Assembly: GCA_934254825.1 (NCBI GenBank)
Contig: CAKQMB010000007.1
Span: forward strand, 62,001 to 126,000
DNA: 64,000 nt
Direction: 5' to 3'
Source of the DNA: an uncultured Clostridia bacterium
GTDB lineage: Bacteria > Bacillota > Clostridia > Christensenellales > Borkfalkiaceae
This document shows positions 59,453-64,000 of this stretch, piece by piece. How positions within the stretch are numbered: the first letter of the stretch is position 1; every line of letters starts with the position of its first letter. The position numbers and the translations under genes were made by a program. The notes under the pieces were generated by a model. It searched no databases, was not told the DNA's origin, and saw only the letters and a list, made by a program, of their open reading frames with translations.

Positions 59453-60742
59453 ATGCTCGATATAAAACTTATCACCGAAAACCCCGAACTCGTTAAGGAA
59501 AGACTTGCGAAAAAAGGTTGCATAGTCGATTTTGCCGAGATTTTGAAGCTCGACGCGGACAGAAAAAAGCTTATGAGCGAAATCGAAGCTTTAAAAGCCG
59601 AGAGAAATAAGGTTTCGGCGGAAATTCCGAAATATAAAAAAGAAGGCAAACCCGTTGAAGAAATCTTCGCGCGCATGAGAAAAATCGGCGACGAAATCGC
59701 CGAGGGCGACGCGAAAATCAACGCTTACCAGCAGGAGATCACCGATTTCATCGCGAAACTCCCCAATATGCCCGACGACGACCTTCTCCCCGGCGAAAAG
59801 GAAAACAACAAGGTTATAAAAGTTTTCGGCGAGAAACCCGAATTCGATTTCAAACCGAAAAATCACGTCGATCTTTGCACCAACCTCGGAATAATCGATT
59901 ACGAAAGAGGGGTTAAGCTCTCCGGTAACGGTTACTGGATTTACAGAGGGGACGGCGCAAGACTCGAATGGGCGCTTCTCAATTACTTCGTGGCGACTCA
60001 CCTTAAAGACGGTTACGAAATGATTCTCCCCCCGCATATGCTCGGATATAACTGCGGATTCGGCGCGGGACAGTTCCCCAAGTTCACCGACGAAGTTTAC
60101 TGGGTCGACAGCGAGGACGGCGAGAAGAAAAAGGCTAAATTTATGCTTCCCACCGCGGAAACCGCGCTTGTCAACATGTATTCGGGCGAAATTATCGACG
60201 AGGACAAGCTCCCGATGAAATTCTTCGCTTACACGCCCTGCTATCGTAAAGAAGCTGGTACTTACAGAGCCGAAGAACGCGGAATGATAAGAGGTCATCA
60301 GTTCAACAAGGTCGAAATGGTTCAGTACGCTCACCCCGACAAGTCCAAAGAAGCTTTCGAGGAGCTTGTAAACAAGGCTTGCGCGCTTATGGAAGGCTTG
60401 GGTCTTCATTTCAGACTTTCCAAACTCGCCGCTGGCGACTGCTCGGCTTCTATGGCGAGAACTTACGATATCGAAGTGTGGATTCCGTCTATGGGAATTT
60501 ACAAAGAGGTTTCGTCCGTTTCCAACGCCAACGATTATCAGGCGAGAAGAAACAACACGAGATTCAGAGATAAGGAAACGGGCAAAACGAGATTCGTTCA
60601 CACGCTCAACGGCTCGGGTTTGGCTACTTCCAGAGTTTTCCCCGCGCTTATCGAACAGATGCAACTCCCCGACGGTTCTATCCGTATTCCCGACGTACTC
60701 GTTCCGTTCATGGGCGGACAGACCAAAATCGAACGTCGTTGA
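59453..60742 (+). CDS. serS: Seryl-tRNA synthetase
   Basis: 429 aa. The N-terminal coiled-coil arm (about residues 25-100, LKLDADRKKLMSEIEALKAE) binds the long variable arm of tRNA-Ser. Class II motifs follow: motif 2 YRAEERGMIRGHQFNKVEM-like (FAYTPCYRKEAGTYRAEERG) and motif 3 NGSGLATSRVFPALIE. It charges tRNA-Ser and tRNA-Sec. Normal length. Confidence 0.97.
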   Translation: MLDIKLITENPELVKERLAKKGCIVDFAEILKLDADRKKLMSEIEALKAERNKVSAEIPKYKKEGKPVEEIFARMRKIGDEIAEGDAKINAYQQEITDFIAKLPNMPDDDLLPGEKENNKVIKVFGEKPEFDFKPKNHVDLCTNLGIIDYERGVKLSGNGYWIYRGDGARLEWALLNYFVATHLKDGYEMILPPHMLGYNCGFGAGQFPKFTDEVYWVDSEDGEKKKAKFMLPTAETALVNMYSGEIIDEDKLPMKFFAYTPCYRKEAGTYRAEERGMIRGHQFNKVEMVQYAHPDKSKEAFEELVNKACALMEGLGLHFRLSKLAAGDCSASMARTYDIEVWIPSMGIYKEVSSVSNANDYQARRNNTRFRDKETGKTRFVHTLNGSGLATSRVFPALIEQMQLPDGSIRIPDVLVPFMGGQTKIERR

Positions 60743-60793
60743 TTGCGGGATGCGAACGCTTTTTAAAAAGAAATTTTATCAATATATAATAAT

Positions 60794-60828
60794 ACGGCTG
60801 ATTTCCGATTGCGGAAATCAGCCGTTTA
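60794..60828. terminator. Terminator of serS
   Basis: ACGGCTGATTTCC (60794-60806) is perfectly complementary to GGAAATCAGCCGT (60813-60825). Confidence 0.85.
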
Positions 60829-60964
60829 TGTTATAATCGAAACATAATAAAGAAAAATAACCGTCTTCCCCGAAAAGAACGGTTATTGCCAAACTGTCGG
60901 GGATTGATTTGGTTAAACCGCCTTTGCGGACATAATTATATATATTAAGCAAATCTCGCTCGGC

Positions 60965-60994
60965 TAGCCACAGGTGATTGCGTTCGAACGCAAT
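60965..60994. repeat. Solo MITE end with an 18-bp palindrome
   Basis: TAGCCACAGGTGATTGCGTT (60965-60984) matches the terminal repeat of the MITE at 48670-48950. It merges into the perfect palindrome ATTGCGTTCGAACGCAAT (60977-60994). No second end was found, so it may be a remnant. It lies about 35 bp before the start of the DUF1292 gene. Confidence 0.6.
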
Positions 60995-61030
60995 CCAGGG
61001 CGTTTCAAATATAAAAAAGGAGTAAAAAAT

Positions 61031-61336
61031 ATGAACGATAACGAAAAAGATATCTTAAACGAAGAAGAAGAGGAAAATGTCGTAACTCTTTGCACGCCCG
61101 AAGGCGAAGAGGTTGATTTCACCGAAATCGCGGACGTGGAGTTCGAGGGCAATATTTACGTTATTATGCAACCCGTGGAGCTTTTCGAGGGTATGGGAGA
61201 GGACGAAGCGCTCGTTTTCTCGGTTACCGACGAGGGCGAAGAGGATTCGAGACTGGACGTCGTTACCGACGAACGCATTATCGACGGCGTTTTTGCCGAA
61301 TATAACAAGCTTTTCGAGGAGCAGAATAAAAACTGA
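61031..61336 (+). CDS. DUF1292 family protein
   Basis: 101 aa, very acidic (NEKDILNEEEEENVVTL). The block YVIMQPVEL and the acidic ends match DUF1292, a small Bacillota family of unknown role often found near alanyl-tRNA synthetase and ruvX-type genes. ATG 61031 follows AAGGAG; the frame extends upstream into the MITE end without a ribosome site. Confidence 0.85.
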   Translation: MNDNEKDILNEEEEENVVTLCTPEGEEVDFTEIADVEFEGNIYVIMQPVELFEGMGEDEALVFSVTDEGEEDSRLDVVTDERIIDGVFAEYNKLFEEQNKN

Positions 61337-61368
61337 AAAAAATTGTCTGAAATTTTTTTGAAAAACAG

Positions 61369-61501
61369 TTGACAAATATTTTTTGCAATGATAGAATGTT
61401 CACGATGAATCTTTAAAGGCGATACAGAGATATCGGCAAGATCGGTGATTTTATTACTATGCGTTTATAACGCCTTGCCGTGCCGGTAAGGCGTTTTTTT
61501 T
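61369..61501 (+). promoter_or_regulatory. Promoter and pyr-type attenuator of the uracil permease gene
   Basis: Promoter TTGACA (61369-61374), 17 bp, TAGAAT (61392-61397). In the leader, a hairpin CGATA-CAGAGA-TATCG (61420-61435) has the CAGAGA core of PyrR binding loops. CGGCAAG (61434-61440) can pair with CTTGCCG (61474-61480) as antiterminator. CGCCTTGCC (61471-61479) with GGTAAGGCG (61485-61493) and T8 forms the terminator. The three mutually exclusive hairpins match pyr operon attenuation, in which PyrR plus UMP causes termination. pyrR is not in the window. Confidence 0.75.
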
Positions 61502-61569
61502 AAGCCAAACGATAGTCTGAAATGCCCGAAAGATTTTTCAGAAAGGATTTTTCAAAAAGGAGAAATGTT

Positions 61570-63039
61570 ATGAAACTCATTTATGGCATCAAAGACAGAC
61601 CTTCGTTCGGCAAGAACTTGGTGTTCGCGTTCCAGCAGATGATAGCGATTATGGCGGCAACGTTGCTCGTCCCCATTCTCGTATCGGGCGCAGGACTTAA
61701 ATGCGATCCCGCAGCCGCTCTTTTCGGCGCAGGCGCAGGAACGATCGTGTACCTTCTTTTCACAAGATTTAAAAGCCCCGTATTCCTCGGGTCTTCGTTC
61801 ACTTTCCTCGGCGCGCTTTGCGCGGTTGCGAGACAGAATTACGGCTATTGGGGACTTATAATCGGCGTAACGTTCGCGGGACTTGTTTACGCGGTTATCG
61901 CTCTTATCATTAAACTTGTAGGATCGGGCTGGATCAAAAAGCTTCTTCCTCATGTAATCATCGGACCCGTTCTCGCGATCATCGGTCTTTCCCTTTCCGG
62001 AACGGCGGCAAACTGGATGATGTCCAACGGCGGACAGACTCAGACCGGTTTTATCACCGATATGACAGGCACGGTCATCGGCAACAACATGGTCAGCAAT
62101 TATAATCTGTGGTTTATCCTTGTAGGTCTCGTAACTTTCGTCGCAATCGTTCTTGCTTCGGTTAAGGGCGGAAAAAGTATAAGACTTATCCCGTTTATCG
62201 TAGGTATCGGCGCGGGTCTCGTATTCGCGATTATTCTTACCTGCATCGGTCTTGCAACCGGCTATGAAGCAATGCAGATCGTCGACTTCACTCCTATCAA
62301 AGAGTGCTTCTCTCCCTTAACGTTCCGCAGCTTCTTCGATTATCCGAAATTTACGTTTATCGAAGCTATAAAGCAGGGCGCTACCGCCGAACTTGACGGC
62401 GCGGCGATCGGAAACCTTGCCGTTCTCTTCGTTCCCATCGCGGTTGTAGAGCTTGCTCAGCATATCTCCGATCACGAAAACCTTTCGAGTATCGTCGAAA
62501 AAGAACTTCTCGAAGATCCCGGTCTTCATAATACACTCCTCGGCGACGGTATCGGATCGGCTGTCGGCGCGTTCTTCGGCGGCTGTGCGAACACTACTTA
62601 CGGCGAATCGATAAGCTGCGTAGCTCTTTCTAAAAACGCTTCCACTTACACGATATTGACGACGGCTGTAATGTGCATGCTTGTCTCGTTCGTATCTCCG
62701 TTCGTAGCTCTTATCAACATGGTTCCCAAATGCGTAATGGGCGGCGCGTGCATCGCAATGTACGGTTTCATCTCGGTAAGCGGTCTTCAAATGCTTAAAG
62801 ACGTTGACCTCGGAGATCACAGAAACCTTTACCCCGTTGCGGCGATACTCGTTATCGGTATCGGCGGAGTTGTACTTAACTTCGGAACGAACAGCCTTAC
62901 CGGCGAACCTCTTATTCAGATCACCGCTCTCGCTCTCGCTATGGCAGTGGGTATAATCGTAAACTATATCACTCACAGCGGCAAAGATAACGAGACTGAC
63001 GTTGAAGAAGAAAAGCCCGACTCGGTAGTTACGGACTAA
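61570..63039 (+). CDS. uraA: Uracil permease (NCS2 family)
   Basis: 489 aa, about 14 membrane segments. The family blocks QQMIAIMAATLLVPIL (about residues 19-34), GSSFTFLGAL, the substrate-site VPIAVVELAQHISDHENLSS (Glu in helix 8) and FFGGCANTTYGESISCVAL (helix 10, NTTYGE) are typical of UraA/PyrP. It imports uracil with protons. ATG 61570 follows AAGGAG. It works with upp downstream, which converts uracil to UMP. Confidence 0.94.
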   Translation: MKLIYGIKDRPSFGKNLVFAFQQMIAIMAATLLVPILVSGAGLKCDPAAALFGAGAGTIVYLLFTRFKSPVFLGSSFTFLGALCAVARQNYGYWGLIIGVTFAGLVYAVIALIIKLVGSGWIKKLLPHVIIGPVLAIIGLSLSGTAANWMMSNGGQTQTGFITDMTGTVIGNNMVSNYNLWFILVGLVTFVAIVLASVKGGKSIRLIPFIVGIGAGLVFAIILTCIGLATGYEAMQIVDFTPIKECFSPLTFRSFFDYPKFTFIEAIKQGATAELDGAAIGNLAVLFVPIAVVELAQHISDHENLSSIVEKELLEDPGLHNTLLGDGIGSAVGAFFGGCANTTYGESISCVALSKNASTYTILTTAVMCMLVSFVSPFVALINMVPKCVMGGACIAMYGFISVSGLQMLKDVDLGDHRNLYPVAAILVIGIGGVVLNFGTNSLTGEPLIQITALALAMAVGIIVNYITHSGKDNETDVEEEKPDSVVTD

Positions 63040-63054
63040 AAAACAAAAAAACTT

Positions 63055-63093
63055 CCGCCGCGGGCGAACAAAGTTCCCCCGCGGCGGTTTTTT
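63055..63093 (+). terminator. Terminator of uraA
   Basis: CCGCCGCGGG (63055-63064) pairs with CCCGCGGCGG (63078-63087), followed by T6. Confidence 0.88.
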
Positions 63094-63156
63094 CGCCCGA
63101 CGCAGACGGGCGTTTTCGAAGAAATGGCAAATAAAAGAAAATTTTAGCTTAAACCC

Positions 63157-63185
63157 TTGAAAAATCACGGGTAAAGTGGTATAAT
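63157..63185 (+). promoter_or_regulatory. Promoter of upp
   Basis: TTGAAA (63157-63162), 17 bp, TATAAT (63180-63185), about 26 bp before the start codon. Confidence 0.78.
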
Positions 63186-63211
63186 TAAAAAAATAATTCA
63201 GAGGTAGTATT

Positions 63212-63853
63212 ATGCAGGAATATATGAAAAACGTCACCCTTATGAATCACCCGCTTATAGCGCACAAAATAACGCACCTTTGCGACGTTACGACAAACAC
63301 CAAGGAATTCCGCGAAATCGTTTCGGAAATCGCAATGCTTATGGGTTACGAGGCGTTCAGGGACATTCCCACGCAGAACGTCGAAATTCAGGCTCCGCTT
63401 TCCAAGTTTATGTCGCCCGTTATAACCGAGCCTATCGCGATCGTTCCTATTTTGAGAGCGGGTCTCGGAATGGTCGACGGTCTCACCGCGCTTTTCCCGA
63501 CCGCTAAAATCGGTCATATCGGCTTGTATCGCGACGAGGAAACGCTCGAACCGCACGAATATTACTGCAAACTCCCCAAAGATTGTATCGACGGAACGTG
63601 CATCGTCGTTGATCCCGCGCTCGCAACGGGCGGATCCGCGAAAGCCGCTATCGATTTCATTAAGGAAAGAGGATATAAAAAGATTAAGCTTTTGTCGCTT
63701 ATAGCCGCTCCCGAGGGCATCAAAAAAGTCGCGACCGCTCATCCGGACGTACAGATATACGTCGCGCATTATGCAGACGCGCCTTTGAACGAACACGGTT
63801 ATATCGTTACCGCTTTCGGCGACGCAGGCGACAGAATTTTCGGCACGAAATAA
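63212..63853 (+). CDS. upp: Uracil phosphoribosyltransferase
   Basis: 213 aa. The PRPP-binding loop is [17 protein letters not shown] (about residues 130-146), the uracil site is [23 protein letters not shown] near the C-terminus, and [11 protein letters not shown] is conserved. It makes UMP from uracil and PRPP in pyrimidine salvage, in line with the permease next to it. Confidence 0.97.
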   Translation: MQEYMKNVTLMNHPLIAHKITHLCDVTTNTKEFREIVSEIAMLMGYEAFRDIPTQNVEIQAPLSKFMSPVITEPIAIVPILRAGLGMVDGLTALFPTAKIGHIGLYRDEETLEPHEYYCKLPKDCIDGTCIVVDPALATGGSAKAAIDFIKERGYKKIKLLSLIAAPEGIKKVATAHPDVQIYVAHYADAPLNEHGYIVTAFGDAGDRIFGTK

Positions 63854-63907
63854 TTCGCGCCGAACGAAAACTTCGCAGTAAACGAGGCGAAATGGGGAGC
63901 GAAACGC

Positions 63908-64000
63908 TCAGATTTCGTCTTCGGTGAAAACGGTAAAGCCTTCCGCCAGAAGCATTTCGGCGGTAAGTCCGTTTCCCGCTTTTTTGCCGCCCGAGAAAGT
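63908..64000 (-). CDS. Hypothetical protein, C-terminal 30 residues (cut by window edge)
   Basis: Read on the minus strand, an open frame enters from the right edge and stops at 63908-63910. The visible residues include FSGGKKAGNGLTAEMLLAEG and FTVFTEDEI. The composition and lack of stops suggest a real gene end convergent with upp, but 30 residues are too few to name a family. Confidence 0.5.
   Translation of the reverse strand, partial: TFSGGKKAGNGLTAEMLLAEGFTVFTEDEI

Noticed and set aside
59590..60664. Long minus-strand open frame opposite serS
   Set aside because: Antisense to a clear seryl-tRNA synthetase and without protein-like motifs.
62317..63237. 306-codon minus-strand open frame opposite uraA
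   Set aside because: Antisense shadow of a membrane protein gene; it also crosses the uraA terminator and the upp promoter.

Overview
The window looks like chromosomal DNA from an anaerobic Gram-positive bacterium of the Clostridia (Bacillota). The support is strong AAGGAG-type ribosome sites, sigma-A promoters with 17-bp spacing, AddAB instead of RecBCD, an rpmH-rnpA-yidD-yidC-jag cluster, a glycyl radical enzyme, a pyr-type attenuator and many lipoproteins with BspA-type leucine-rich repeats. The Ser/Glu-rich lipoprotein linkers suggest an uncultured gut lineage, perhaps near Christensenellales; that placement is inference.

Layout. 0-4.8 kb: two tandem oleate hydratases with a divergent TetR regulator. 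4.8-5.2 kb: a decayed tRNA-like sequence and short repeats. 5.2-14.3 kb: an accessory redox operon behind a promoter flanked by two perfect TetR-type palindromes. It encodes cytosolic flavin/quinone enzymes (flavin reductase, FMN oxidoreductase, aldo/keto reductase, flavodoxin), its own TetR, then three lipoproteins that each end in or consist of a flavodoxin domain, a DUF4405-like membrane protein, an ABM monooxygenase, a CMD-cupin fusion and a zinc ribbon. Lipid-anchored flavodoxins beside a putative membrane haem protein suggest an electron-transfer or detoxification pathway outside the membrane. This is the best candidate for an undescribed system here.

14.9-20.4 kb: a compact element with an HTH regulator, an HUH rolling-circle replication protein, a polytopic membrane P-loop ATPase and a tyrosine integrase, plus hairpins that could be origins. 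Its gene set and size fit an inovirus-like provirus or a small integrative RCR element. 20.5-23.3 kb: a truncated lipoprotein, a YczE-like membrane protein behind a terminator/antiterminator leader, and a rhamnose mutarotase. 23.3-36.4 kb: addB-addA, a lipoprotein, gltX, an M20 dipeptidase, a SLOG protein and an AAA/DUF4143 ATPase.

36.4-44.6 kb: the putative replication-origin region. rsmG and dnaN diverge around an AT-rich segment with DnaA-box-like 9-mers, but dnaA is absent. dnaN is followed by rpmH, rnpA, yidD, yidC (with a large extracytoplasmic insertion) and jag, then yigZ, recX and birA. 44.9-49 kb: two envelope proteins of unknown function and a MITE of about 280 bp. 49-53.4 kb: a glycerol/propanediol-dehydratase-type glycyl radical enzyme with its activase and a PduO/HbpS-like protein. 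53.9-57 kb: a large LRR lipoprotein broken by a 1-nt frameshift. 57.3-59.2 kb: a GT4 glycosyltransferase plus PlsC-like acyltransferase. 59.4-64 kb: serS, a DUF1292 protein, uraA behind a pyr-type attenuator, and upp.

Several dispersed repeats tie the window together: a GGGGCG...CGCCC palindrome family (tandem in two transcribed leaders), a 17-mer TATAAGTCGATTATCGG found five times, and MITE ends at two places. No CRISPR array, rRNA or intact tRNA gene was seen.
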